From NCBI GenBank assembly GCA_035697245.1, contig DASSDH010000225.1:1-14577 (forward strand): a stretch of 14,577 bases of DNA, written 5' to 3'. This DNA is from JACVRX01 sp035697245. Lineage in GTDB: Bacteria > Actinomycetota > Actinomycetes > Jiangellales > Jiangellaceae. The notes below the pieces were generated by a model. It searched no databases and was not told the origin of the DNA. It worked only from the letters and a program-made list of their open reading frames with translations. Each line of letters opens with the position of its first letter. The stretch's first letter is position 1. Shown piece by piece: positions 6,500 through 13,630 of this stretch. The translations under genes and the position numbers were made by a program.

Positions 6500-7162
6500 A
6501 GCGTCGAGCCCCGCATCAACGACCGGATCCGTGTCCGCGAGGTCCGGCTCGTCGGTCCGAACGGCGAGCAGGTCGGAATCGTCAGCACCGAAGACGCACT
6601 CCGGCTCGCTCAGGAGGCAGATCTCGATCTGGTTGAAGTTGCCCCGTCGGCGCAGCCGCCGGTGGCCAAGCTCATGGACTTCGGCAAGTTCAAGTACGAG
6701 TCCGCGATGAAGGCGCGCGAGGCCCGTCGGAACCAGTCACATGTCCTGATCAAGGAGCAGAAACTCCGCCCCAAGATCGACAAGCACGACTATGAAACGA
6801 AGAGACGCAACGTTGAGCGGTTCCTGGCCGACGGCGACAAGGTCAAGGTCACCATCATGTTCCGCGGGCGGGAGCAATCCCGGCCTGAGCTCGGCTTCCG
6901 GCTGTTGCAGCGGCTCGCGGCCGACGTGACCAGCCTCGGCTTCGTCGAATCGTCGCCGAAGCAGGACGGCCGCAACATGATCATGGTACTGGGACCGAAC
7001 CGGAAGAAGGCCGATGCTCGGGCTGAACGCGACGCCGAACGGGTGCGGCGAGCGGCCCAGCGCGAGGCCGATGAGAAGGCAGAGCGCGAAGAGCGGGCAG
7101 CGAGCCGAGCGGCCGCCGCGGCGCAGCGAGCCGCGAACGAGAAGCAGGCCGACGCCGGCTAG
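6497..7162 (+). CDS. infC: Translation initiation factor IF-3 (ATC start)
   Basis: This encodes 221 residues. IF-3 binds the 30S subunit, prevents premature 50S joining and monitors the start codon. The N-domain begins SVEPRINDRIRVREVRLVG and includes AKLMDFGKFKYES. The C-domain includes KEQKLRPKIDKHDYETK, VKVTIMFRGRE and FVESSPKQDGRNMIMVL. A ~50-residue Ala/Glu/Arg-rich, probably helical tail follows, common in actinobacterial IF-3. No ATG, GTG or TTG lies at the expected place. GAGGAGG (6484-6490) stands 6 nt before ATC 6497, directly ahead of the family's SxEPRIND start, so ATC is called. AUU/AUC starts in infC are the classical basis of IF-3 autoregulation in other bacteria. The open frame continues upstream to 6128, but that part is unlike IF-3. 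Confidence 0.93.
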   Translation: MSVEPRINDRIRVREVRLVGPNGEQVGIVSTEDALRLAQEADLDLVEVAPSAQPPVAKLMDFGKFKYESAMKAREARRNQSHVLIKEQKLRPKIDKHDYETKRRNVERFLADGDKVKVTIMFRGREQSRPELGFRLLQRLAADVTSLGFVESSPKQDGRNMIMVLGPNRKKADARAERDAERVRRAAQREADEKAEREERAASRAAAAAQRAANEKQADAG

Positions 7163-7195
7163 TACACACACGATGACAAGGGAGATCCGGCAGCC

Positions 7196-7390
7196 ATGCC
7201 GAAGATGAAGACGCACAGCGGGTCCAGCAAGCGGTTCCGCATCACTGGCAGTGGCAAGATCATGCGCCAGAAGGCGAACCGTCGGCACAACTTCGAGCAC
7301 AAGCCGACGACCCGTACCCGCCGCCTGGCCGGCCGCACCGAGGTCTCGGCCGCTGACCGCAAACGGATCAAGAGCCTGCTCGGCAAGTGA
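7196..7390 (+). CDS. rpmI: 50S ribosomal protein L35
   Basis: This encodes 64 residues, the standard L35 length. The sequence MPKMKTHSGSSKRFRITGSG, then KANRRHNFEHKPTTRTRRL and ending KSLLGK, is a full L35 signature, very basic throughout. It is a structural protein of the large subunit. It lies 33 nt after infC with a GGAG at 7181-7184 upstream of ATG 7196, in the conserved infC-rpmI-rplT operon. Confidence 0.98.
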   Translation: MPKMKTHSGSSKRFRITGSGKIMRQKANRRHNFEHKPTTRTRRLAGRTEVSAADRKRIKSLLGK

Positions 7391-7417
7391 CGACGATACG
7401 TCGGGCCGGAGGGCCCG
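7391..7417 (+). other. Two small adjacent hairpins between rpmI and rplT
   Basis: CGACG/CGTCG arms at 7391-7395 and 7399-7403 (loop ATA) abut CGGGCC/GGCCCG arms at 7402-7407 and 7412-7417 (loop GGAG). They share two bases, so only one can form fully at a time. They sit just before the rplT ribosome-binding site. Any role in L20 regulation is speculative. Confidence 0.35.
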
Positions 7418-7435
7418 CCTCAGCAAGGAGTTCCA

Positions 7436-7816
7436 GTGGCACGCGTGAAAAGGGCGGCCAACGCCCACAAGAAGCGCCGTGAGGTCCTCGAGCGGGCCAG
7501 CGGCTACCGAGGGCAGCGTTCGCGGCTTTACCGCAAGGCGAAGGAGCAGGTCACGCACTCCCTCGTCTACTCCTACCGCGACCGTAAGCAGCGCAAGGGC
7601 GACTTCCGACAGCTGTGGATCACTCGCATCAACGCCGCGGCTCGGTCCAACGGCATGACATACAACCGGTTCATCCAGGGCCTTCGGCTGGCCGAGGTCG
7701 ACGTCGACCGCAAGATCTTGGCCGATCTTGCTGTCAACGACCCGGTGGCGTTCGCGTCGCTAGTGGAGACGGCGCGGTCTGCTCTACCCGTCGACCGCAA
7801 CGCTCCGGTCGCCTGA
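7436..7816 (+). CDS. rplT: 50S ribosomal protein L20
   Basis: This encodes 126 residues, normal for actinobacterial L20. It starts MARVKRAANAHKKRREVLER and contains ASGYRGQRSRLYRKAKEQV, YRDRKQRKGDFRQLWITRIN and NGMTYNRFIQGLRLAEVDVDRKILADLA, all L20 landmarks. L20 binds 23S rRNA early in large-subunit assembly. GTG 7436 is preceded by AAGGAG (7425-7430), 5 nt away. It ends the infC-rpmI-rplT operon, and the 227 nt after it hold repeats and no gene. Confidence 0.98.
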   Translation: MARVKRAANAHKKRREVLERASGYRGQRSRLYRKAKEQVTHSLVYSYRDRKQRKGDFRQLWITRINAAARSNGMTYNRFIQGLRLAEVDVDRKILADLAVNDPVAFASLVETARSALPVDRNAPVA

Positions 7817-7924
7817 GCGGGTCCCAGCGGGCGCCACGTCGGGAGTCGGCTCTAACAGTCACGCGGGGGTTGCCACCGCCACGACCCTGCAGGCAGGAAT
7901 GACCACGTTCACCACCCTTGCCTA

Positions 7925-7956
7925 TACATCACCAGGCTTGCAGGCCTGGTGATGTA
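7925..7956. repeat. 13-bp perfect inverted repeat (hairpin) after rplT
   Basis: Arms TACATCACCAGGC (7925-7937) and GCCTGGTGATGTA (7944-7956) are perfect reverse complements around a 6-nt loop. There is no following T-run. It could act as a transcript end or 3' stabiliser for the rplT operon, or as a protein-binding dyad. Confidence 0.8.
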
Positions 7957-8009
7957 CCAACAAGCCTGGTGGTGGACCAACAAGCCTGGTGGACCGACAA
8001 GCTTGGCGG
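7956..8009. repeat. Three direct repeats of a 17-bp unit
   Basis: ACCAACAAGCCTGGTGG occurs exactly at 7956-7972 and again at 7976-7992. A third copy at 7993-8009 has three substitutions. Each unit contains ACCA...TGGT as a small dyad and shares GCCTGGTG with the right arm of the preceding inverted repeat. Period is 20 bp, then 17 bp. The function is unknown; operator-like or repeat-expansion origin are both possible. Confidence 0.75.
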
Positions 8010-8043
8010 ACGTGATCATTGTGCCGCTGCAACGGGCCTCCCG

Positions 8044-8838
8044 ATGCTGACGGTTCGTTCGCGGCGGGTGCGCGAGGCGCGGGCATTACGGCGGCGCGCG
8101 ACGAGGGACAAGCGCGGCCAGTTTCTCGCCGAGGGCCCGCAGGTAGTGCGAGAGGCAATCACCAGATCGGAGCTGTTGGTCGAGGTATTCACGACACCGG
8201 ATGCCGCGGAGCGCAACGCCGACCTGCTAGCAGCTTCGTCGGGTCCGGTCCATGTTGCCGACGACGCTTCCCTGGCCAGCCTGTCGGAGACCGTGACACC
8301 GCAAGGCCTGGTCGCCGTGTGTCGGCTGCTCACCGTGCCGCTCGCGGAGGGGCTTGGGCCGACGCCGAGACTTGTCGCCGTTCTTGTGGACGCTCGCGAC
8401 CCCGGCAACGCCGGAACGGTGATCCGCAGTGCTGACGCCGCGGGTGCGGACACCGTGATCCTCGCCGGCGACTCAGTAGATCCGCACAGCGGCAAGTGCG
8501 TTCGCGCTACAGCGGGCAGCCTTTTCCACGTGCCGGTCGTCAGCGACGTCACCGTGTCTGATGTCGTGAGCACGTTGCGAGAGCGAGGTGTGACGGTGCT
8601 CGCGGCCGACGGTGCTGCGGACACGGACCTCGACGACGCGGCCGATGCCGGCTTGTTCGCCGGTCCCGCCGCGTGGTTGTTCGGCAACGAGGCGCGCGGA
8701 TTGCCCGAGACCGTTGTCGATCAGGCGGACCATGCCATTCGGGTGCCGATCTACGGACGAGCCGAGAGCCTCAATCTCGCGACGGCAGCCGCCGTCTGCC
8801 TCTACGCATCGGCCCGTGCCCACCGCGCTCGCCGATGA
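8044..8838 (+). CDS. SpoU/TrmH-family RNA 2'-O-methyltransferase
   Basis: This encodes 264 residues. It transfers a methyl group from S-adenosylmethionine to the 2'-OH of a nucleotide in rRNA or tRNA. An N-terminal substrate-binding domain (RDKRGQFLAEGPQVVREAI) precedes the SPOUT domain. The three motifs are LVDARDPGNAGTVIRSADAAG (Asn/Arg of motif 1), AWLFGNEARGLP (motif 2) and IRVPIYGRAESLNLATAAAV (motif 3, knot and SAM binding). Its place between rplT and pheS matches the gene annotated tsnR in M. tuberculosis, but the modified nucleotide cannot be read from the sequence. ATG 8044 (MLTVRSRRVREARALRRR) fits the family start. There is no clear Shine-Dalgarno, and the frame upstream is repeat-derived. 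Confidence 0.92.
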   Translation: MLTVRSRRVREARALRRRATRDKRGQFLAEGPQVVREAITRSELLVEVFTTPDAAERNADLLAASSGPVHVADDASLASLSETVTPQGLVAVCRLLTVPLAEGLGPTPRLVAVLVDARDPGNAGTVIRSADAAGADTVILAGDSVDPHSGKCVRATAGSLFHVPVVSDVTVSDVVSTLRERGVTVLAADGAADTDLDDAADAGLFAGPAAWLFGNEARGLPETVVDQADHAIRVPIYGRAESLNLATAAAVCLYASARAHRARR

Positions 8839-8932
8839 CAACTGTCACCGGCGCGGCGGGCGGGTCATGCAATCTGTGGCCAGTCGGTCCTGCCCGATGC
8901 CGTGCCAGCGACGGACCCAACGTCGTTCCTCC

Positions 8933-8938
8933 TAGACT
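8933..8938 (+). promoter_or_regulatory. Predicted -10 element of pheST (leaderless)
   Basis: TAGACT (TANNNT) ends 6 nt before GTG 8945, with no Shine-Dalgarno between. If correct, pheST has no 5' leader. That leaves no room for a T-box or a phenylalanine-leader-peptide attenuator. Confidence 0.55.
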
Positions 8939-8944
8939 CGGGCC

Positions 8945-10051
8945 GTGCCAGCGCCCAGCGATTATGACCCGGTCGAGGTCACCCCACTTCATCCGGACGA
9001 GGTGGCCCGCATGCGCGCGGAGGGGCTCGCCGCAATAGCAGGGGCAACCGACCTCGATGGGCTCAAAGAGGTCCGGCTTGCCCACACCGGGGACCGCTCG
9101 CCGCTTGCGCTGGCCAACCGGGAGATCGGGGCGTTGCCGCCGCAGGCCCGCAAGGAAGCCGGCCAGCGGGTAGGGGCGGCGCGTCGCGATCTGATCGACG
9201 CCATCGCCCACCGGCAAGCCGTACTCGAAGCCGAGCGCGACGAGCGGGTTCTGGTCGAGGAGGCCGTCGACGTCACACTGCCAGGGGACCGTCAGCGGCA
9301 AGGAGCCCGGCATCCACTCACCACAATCCAGGAGCGCATCGCCGACGTCTTCGTCGCCATGGGCTGGGAGGTCGCCGAGGGCCCGGAGGTCGAGGCCGAG
9401 TGGCTCAACTTCGACGCTCTCAACATCGGCCCGGATCACCCGGCCCGTACCATGCAGGACACGTTCTTCGTGGAGAGCGAGGACTCCGGCCTGGTCCTGC
9501 GCACCCACACCTCGCCAGTCCAGGCCCGCACAATGCTCGAACGAAAGCCCCCGATCTACATCATCTGTCCGGGCCGAACCTTCCGCACCGACGAACTCGA
9601 CGCCACCCACACGCCGGTGTTCAGCCAGGTCGAGGGCCTCGCTGTCGACGAGGGCATCACGATGGCTCATCTCAAAGGCACGCTCGACCATTTTGCCGAG
9701 GCGATGTTCGGTGAGGGGATCACCACTCGGCTGCGTCCGTCCTACTTTCCCTTCACCGAACCGAGCGCAGAGATGGACCTGCAATGCTTCGTCTGCCGGG
9801 GCGAATCGGTCGGCAACCCGGATCGGCCGTGCCGTACCTGCTCGTCCGAGGGGTGGATCGAGTGGGGCGGCTGCGGCATGGTCAATCCGCGTGTGCTTGT
9901 CGCCTGCGGCATCGACCCCCACCGGTACACAGGCTTCGCGTTCGGGATGGGTCTGGAGCGCACGTTGATGTTCAGGCACGGCATCGAGGACATGCGCGAT
10001 CTTGTCGAGGGCGACGTGCGTTTCGCGGCCGCATTCGGGATGGCCATCTGA
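8945..10051 (+). CDS. pheS: Phenylalanine--tRNA ligase alpha subunit
   Basis: This encodes 368 residues. It is the catalytic subunit of the cytosolic alpha2-beta2 enzyme that charges tRNA-Phe. An N-terminal coiled-coil region (~15-100) is followed by class II motif 1 (HPLTTIQERIADVFVAMG), motif 2 (RTFRTDELDATHTPVFSQ) and motif 3 (GFAFGMGLERTLM). The Ala in GFAFGMG is the residue position that sets the amino-acid pocket size in E. coli PheS. A segment of about 20 residues starting CFVCRGES holds four cysteines (CFVC and CRTC), a pattern I recall from actinobacterial PheS and possibly metal-binding. GTG 8945 is supported by a -10 hexamer just upstream. It overlaps pheT by one base (TGATG). Confidence 0.97.
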   Translation: MPAPSDYDPVEVTPLHPDEVARMRAEGLAAIAGATDLDGLKEVRLAHTGDRSPLALANREIGALPPQARKEAGQRVGAARRDLIDAIAHRQAVLEAERDERVLVEEAVDVTLPGDRQRQGARHPLTTIQERIADVFVAMGWEVAEGPEVEAEWLNFDALNIGPDHPARTMQDTFFVESEDSGLVLRTHTSPVQARTMLERKPPIYIICPGRTFRTDELDATHTPVFSQVEGLAVDEGITMAHLKGTLDHFAEAMFGEGITTRLRPSYFPFTEPSAEMDLQCFVCRGESVGNPDRPCRTCSSEGWIEWGGCGMVNPRVLVACGIDPHRYTGFAFGMGLERTLMFRHGIEDMRDLVEGDVRFAAAFGMAI

Positions 10052-12528
10052 TGCGGGTTCCCATGTCCTGGCTGCGCGAGTACGTCGACCTCGCGCCGGG
10101 CGAGAGCGGTCGCGAAGTCGCGGCACGCCTGATCCGGGTTGGTCTCGAGGTCGAGACTGTCGACTTGGCCGGCGACGAGGTGAGCGGCCCGCTCGTCGTT
10201 GGGCGGGTGCTTGCGTTCGATGCCGAGACGCACTCCAACGGCAAGACCATCCGGTGGTGCCAGGTCGACGTCGGTGAGGCCGAGCCGCGGGGGATCGTCT
10301 GCGGCGCGCACAACTTCACCGACGGAGACCTCGTCGTCGTCGCGTTGCCCGGAGGGGTGCTCTCCGATGGGGTCGAGATCACGGCACGACGGACGTATGG
10401 CCATGTGTCCGACGGGATGATCTGCTCCGCCCGCGAACTGGGACTCGGTGAGGACCACACCGGGATCCTCGTGCTGCGGCCCGACGAAGGTTCCTCCGGT
10501 GACGACGCCACCGGCGTGCTGCACCTGAGAGACGAGGTCCTCGACATCGCCGTCACGCCGGACCGCGGCTACTGCCTGTCGATGCGCGGCGTCGCTCGCG
10601 AGGTGGCTACCGCATACGGCGTCCCGATGCGGGATCCGGGGGTTGCCGAGCCACAACTCGATGGCTCGGGGGGATACCCGGTCAAGATCGACGACCCAGA
10701 CCGCTGCGCCGTCTATGTCGCCCGGACTGTCATAGATCTGGACGTGGATGCGGCCAGCCCACGGTGGCTGCAACGTCGCATTCAATTGGCCGGCATGCGG
10801 CCGATCTCGCTGGCGGTCGACGTCACGAACTACGTCATGCTCGAGCTGGGCCAGCCGATCCACGGGTTCGACCGGGATGCTCTCGTCGGGCCGATCGTCG
10901 TCCGGCGAGCCGCTGCGGGGGAGAAACTCACGACGCTCGACGGCGCCGTGCGTGACCTCGACCCCGACGACCTGCTGATCACCGACGACACCGGCCCGAT
11001 CGGCCTTGCGGGGGTGATGGGCGGCGAGAGCACTGAGATGGGACCGTCGACACGAACGATCGTGATCGAGGCGGCCAACTTCGAGGCGACCGGTATAGCC
11101 CGCACGGCTCGACGTCACAAGCTGCCCAGCGAGGCATCCCGACGCTTCGAGCGGGGCGTGGACCCAGCGCTGCCGCTGGTGGCCGCAACACGCGTGGTCG
11201 AGCTGCTGGTCGACCTCGGCGGTGCAACTGCCGAGCCGGGCGCCACGGTTGTCGGGTCGCCTCCGGACCCGCTGGCGATCGAGATCGAAACCGATCTGCC
11301 GAGCCGGGTCGTGGGCGTCGACTACCCGCCGGAACAGGTGGCCGGCCTGCTCGCGGCTGTGGGCGGCCGGGTCACGCCGCTCGATACCAACCGGCTCAGC
11401 GTCGTCCCGCCGAGCTGGCGCCCCGATCTGGTGGAACCGTTCGACCTGGTCGAAGAGGTGGCCCGGCTGCGCGGATACGACGCCATCCCGTCGGTGCTCC
11501 CGGTCGCGCCACCGGGACGCGGTATCACGTTCGAGCAGCGGCTGCGCCGGCGCATCGAGCAGGCAGTCGCGTCGGCCGGCTACGTCGAGACGCCGAACTA
11601 TCCGTTCATCGGGCCCAAGGACCTCGACGCACTCGGGCTTCCTCTCGACGATCCACGCCGCCGGGTTCTCCCGCTCGCCAACCCACTGTCCGACGAAGAG
11701 CCCTATCTGCGCACAACGTTGCTGCCCGGATTGCTGGCGACGTTGAGGCGCAATGTGGGCCGGGGTTTCCCCGACGTAGCCGTGTTCGAGTCGGGCCTGG
11801 TGTTCCGCCCCGCCCCCGGACCTCTTGTGCCCGCGCCACGGCTACGGGTGGACCGACGGCCCACCGACGAGGAGATCACGGCACTCATCTCGGCCGTGCC
11901 GCCCCAACCACATCGGGTCGCTGTCGCGGCTGCTGGCAACTGGGAGCCTGCAGGCTGGTGGGGTCCGGGCCGGCCGGTCTCGTGGGCCGACGCGATACAA
12001 GCCGCCCGAGTCGTGGCGACGGCGGCCAAGGTCGACCTGGACGTTCGGGCGGACGTCCATGCGCCGATGCATCCCGGCCGGTGCGCCGCGCTTTTCGTCG
12101 GCGACACGCTGGTGGGTCACGCGGGAGAGTTGCACCCGCGGGTCATTCACGTGCTCGGGCTGCCGGAACGGACAGTGGTTATGGAGCTGGAGATCGGCCT
12201 CCTCGGCGCTACCGACACGCCGGTCCCGGCCCCTGCTGTGGCAACCTTCCCGGTGGCCACCCAGGACGTGGCGCTGGTGGTGCCCGCCAACATCCCAGCC
12301 GCTGCCGTCGAGGCTGCGCTGCGCTCCGGAGCGGGTGAACTGTTGGAGTCGGTGCGGCTGTTCGACCTGTACGAGGGGCCACAGGTCGGCGAAGAGCGCA
12401 AGTCGCTGGCCTTTACGCTGCGCTTCCGAGCACCGGATCGCACCCTCACCGTCGACGAGACAACGGCCGCGCGCGACGCCGCCATCGCCGAAGCGCAGCG
12501 CCGCACCGGCGCAGCACAGCGCAGCTGA
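10051..12528 (+). CDS. pheT: Phenylalanine--tRNA ligase beta subunit
   Basis: This encodes 825 residues, a normal bacterial PheT length. Domains in order: MRVPMSWLREYVDL start; an OB-fold tRNA-binding domain (about 40-150, with SNGKTIRWCQVDVG and IVCGAHNF); a B3/B4 editing-type domain (~200-400, with RWLQRRIQLAGMRPISLAVD and GVMGGES); a B5 domain (about 400-480); a catalytic-like core (FDLVEEVARLRGYDAIP); and a C-terminal ferredoxin-like anticodon-binding domain ending with SLAFTLRFRAPDRTLTVDE. It forms the heterotetramer with PheS. ATG 10051 overlaps the pheS stop by one base, a classic translational coupling. Only 58 nt separate it from argC, with no clear terminator. Confidence 0.97.
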   Translation: MRVPMSWLREYVDLAPGESGREVAARLIRVGLEVETVDLAGDEVSGPLVVGRVLAFDAETHSNGKTIRWCQVDVGEAEPRGIVCGAHNFTDGDLVVVALPGGVLSDGVEITARRTYGHVSDGMICSARELGLGEDHTGILVLRPDEGSSGDDATGVLHLRDEVLDIAVTPDRGYCLSMRGVAREVATAYGVPMRDPGVAEPQLDGSGGYPVKIDDPDRCAVYVARTVIDLDVDAASPRWLQRRIQLAGMRPISLAVDVTNYVMLELGQPIHGFDRDALVGPIVVRRAAAGEKLTTLDGAVRDLDPDDLLITDDTGPIGLAGVMGGESTEMGPSTRTIVIEAANFEATGIARTARRHKLPSEASRRFERGVDPALPLVAATRVVELLVDLGGATAEPGATVVGSPPDPLAIEIETDLPSRVVGVDYPPEQVAGLLAAVGGRVTPLDTNRLSVVPPSWRPDLVEPFDLVEEVARLRGYDAIPSVLPVAPPGRGITFEQRLRRRIEQAVASAGYVETPNYPFIGPKDLDALGLPLDDPRRRVLPLANPLSDEEPYLRTTLLPGLLATLRRNVGRGFPDVAVFESGLVFRPAPGPLVPAPRLRVDRRPTDEEITALISAVPPQPHRVAVAAAGNWEPAGWWGPGRPVSWADAIQAARVVATAAKVDLDVRADVHAPMHPGRCAALFVGDTLVGHAGELHPRVIHVLGLPERTVVMELEIGLLGATDTPVPAPAVATFPVATQDVALVVPANIPAAAVEAALRSGAGELLESVRLFDLYEGPQVGEERKSLAFTLRFRAPDRTLTVDETTAARDAAIAEAQRRTGAAQRS

Positions 12529-12549
12529 GAACTCGGCAGTCAACGCAAG

Positions 12550-12565
12550 TTGCATGACATTGCAA
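12550..12565. promoter_or_regulatory. ARG box 1 (predicted ArgR operator) upstream of argC
   Basis: TTGCATGACATTGCAA has perfect 5-bp arms, TTGCA and TGCAA. As I recall it, the M. tuberculosis ArgR operator is TTGCATAACGATGCAA, which matches closely. It covers the -35 region of the argC promoter, where bound arginine repressor would block polymerase. Confidence 0.75.
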
Positions 12566-12569
12566 TACT

Positions 12570-12585
12570 CAGCATAATCATGCGT
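12570..12585. promoter_or_regulatory. ARG box 2 (predicted ArgR operator) over the argC start site
   Basis: CAGCATAATCATGCGT has GCAT/ATGC arms at 12572-12575 and 12580-12583. Its core resembles the M. tuberculosis box core. Its centre is 20 bp (two helical turns) from box 1, the spacing expected for one ArgR hexamer bound to a box pair. It overlaps the -10 and transcription start. Confidence 0.65.
12573..12578 (+). promoter_or_regulatory. Predicted -10 element of argCJ (leaderless)
   Basis: CATAAT matches TATAAT at five of six positions and ends 8 nt before GTG 12587. TTGCAT at 12550-12555 lies 17 nt upstream as a weak -35. Both elements are inside the ARG boxes. There is no Shine-Dalgarno before the GTG. 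Confidence 0.6.
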
Positions 12586-12586
12586 C

Positions 12587-13630
12587 GTGGGACTGACGAT
12601 GGCGGTCGCCGGGGCGAGCGGATACGCGGGCGGCGAGGTGCTCCGGCTCGCCCTTCAGCACCCCGAACTCGAGATCGGCGCTGTGACCGCCCACGCGAGC
12701 GCTGGTAGCCGGCTCGGCGAGGTCCACGGGCATCTGCTCGAGCTGGCCGATCGTCAATTCGATCCGACGACGGCCGAAACCCTGGACGGATATGACGTCG
12801 TCGTCCTGGCACTCCCACACGGCGAATCCGGTCGACTCGCCGCGGAGCTGGAGTCGGCAACGCTCGTGGTTGATTGTGGCGCCGACCACCGGTTGACCGA
12901 CGCCGCGGCGTGGCTGTCGTTCTACGGGACAGAGCACGCAGGCAGCTGGCCGTACGGCCTCCCCGAGCTGATCACGCCGGCGGGCAAGCAGCGCGGCGCA
13001 CTCACGGGCGTCCGACGCGTCGCTGTTGCGGGCTGCAACGTGACGGCAGTCACCCTCGCGCTCGCGCCTGGGCTGGCGGCCGGAGTGATCGAGCCGACGG
13101 ACCTGGTGGCGGTGCTGGCCTGCGGGACGTCGGGAGCCGGACGGGCGCTCAAGCCGCAGCTGCTGGCCAGCGAGATCATGGGCGCCGCGACGCCCTATGC
13201 CGTCGGCGGCGTCCATCGGCACATCCCGGAGATCGAGCAGAATCTGAGCGCTGCGGCCGGTGCACCGGTCAGCCTGTCGTTTACGCCGACCCTGGTGCCG
13301 ATGTCGCGCGGGATTCTGGCGACGGCAACCGCCCGCCTGGTGGCTGAGGCGAATCCAGAAGAGGTGCGTGGCGTGTGGGCGCAGGCGTACGCCGAGGAGC
13401 CGTTCGTCCGGCTTCTGCCGGAGGGCATCTGGCCGTCCACAGCAGCGGTGCTTGGAGCGAACACCGCGCACATCCAGGTCGCAGCAGACCAGCGCGCCGG
13501 GCGACTGGTGGCCGTCGCGGCCATCGACAACCTCACGAAGGGGACCGCCGGCGCGGCTATCCAGTGCATCAATGCAGCCCTCGGATTACCGGAGACCATG
13601 GGCCTGCCGACCGCAGGAGTGGCGCCGTGA
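12587..13630 (+). CDS. argC: N-acetyl-gamma-glutamyl-phosphate reductase
   Basis: This encodes 347 residues. It reduces N-acetylglutamyl phosphate with NADPH, the third step of arginine synthesis. The Rossmann motif VAGASGYAGGEVLRLAL is at the N-terminus. The catalytic cysteine is Cys150 in VAVAGCNVTAVTLAL and the catalytic histidine is His210 in GGVHRHIPEIEQ. CGTSGAGR, FTPTLVPMSRGI and AIDNLTKGTAGAAIQCINAALGLPE complete the family pattern. Instead of the common PGCYPT around the cysteine, this protein has AGCNVT. GTG 12587 is chosen for the promoter geometry; ATG 12599 is a possible later start. Two ARG boxes imply ArgR repression. The stop overlaps argJ by 4 nt. Confidence 0.96.
   Translation: MGLTMAVAGASGYAGGEVLRLALQHPELEIGAVTAHASAGSRLGEVHGHLLELADRQFDPTTAETLDGYDVVVLALPHGESGRLAAELESATLVVDCGADHRLTDAAAWLSFYGTEHAGSWPYGLPELITPAGKQRGALTGVRRVAVAGCNVTAVTLALAPGLAAGVIEPTDLVAVLACGTSGAGRALKPQLLASEIMGAATPYAVGGVHRHIPEIEQNLSAAAGAPVSLSFTPTLVPMSRGILATATARLVAEANPEEVRGVWAQAYAEEPFVRLLPEGIWPSTAAVLGANTAHIQVAADQRAGRLVAVAAIDNLTKGTAGAAIQCINAALGLPETMGLPTAGVAP

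Larger units (their letters stand above)
7817..8043. other. Intergenic region after rplT with repeats
   Basis: This 227-nt gap before the RNA methyltransferase gene contains a 13-bp inverted repeat and three direct repeats, listed separately. The first ~108 nt (7817-7924) show only weak stems and no clear T-tailed terminator. The methyltransferase reading frame stays open back to 7918, but the repeat-encoded residues are not part of the protein family. Confidence 0.6.

Noticed and set aside
7925..7956. Classical Rho-independent terminator
   Set aside because: The stem is perfect but is followed by ACCAACAAG rather than a T-run on either strand; it is kept only as an inverted repeat with a possible termination role.
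7925..8009. CRISPR array
   Set aside because: The repeats are 17 bp with 0-3 bp between copies, have no spacers of useful length, and no cas gene is nearby.
7918..8043. Upstream extension of the RNA methyltransferase into the repeat region
   Set aside because: The extra residues are encoded by the inverted and direct repeats and do not belong to the SpoU/TrmH family; the family start fits ATG 8044.
8839..8944. T-box or Phe-leader-peptide attenuator before pheS
   Set aside because: No leader ORF rich in Phe codons and no T-box core was seen, and the -10 lies only 6 nt before the start.
8771..10126. 451-codon minus-strand open frame across pheS
   Set aside because: It is an antisense shadow of pheS in GC-rich DNA; its translation shows no protein-family features, while the plus strand is unmistakable PheS.
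11842..12555. 237-codon minus-strand open frame over the 3' end of pheT
   Set aside because: It is antisense to the conserved anticodon-binding domain of PheT, and the translation is low-complexity Arg/Gly-rich.
12578..13471. 297-codon minus-strand open frame over argC
   Set aside because: It mirrors the codon periodicity of argC and shows no recognisable domain.
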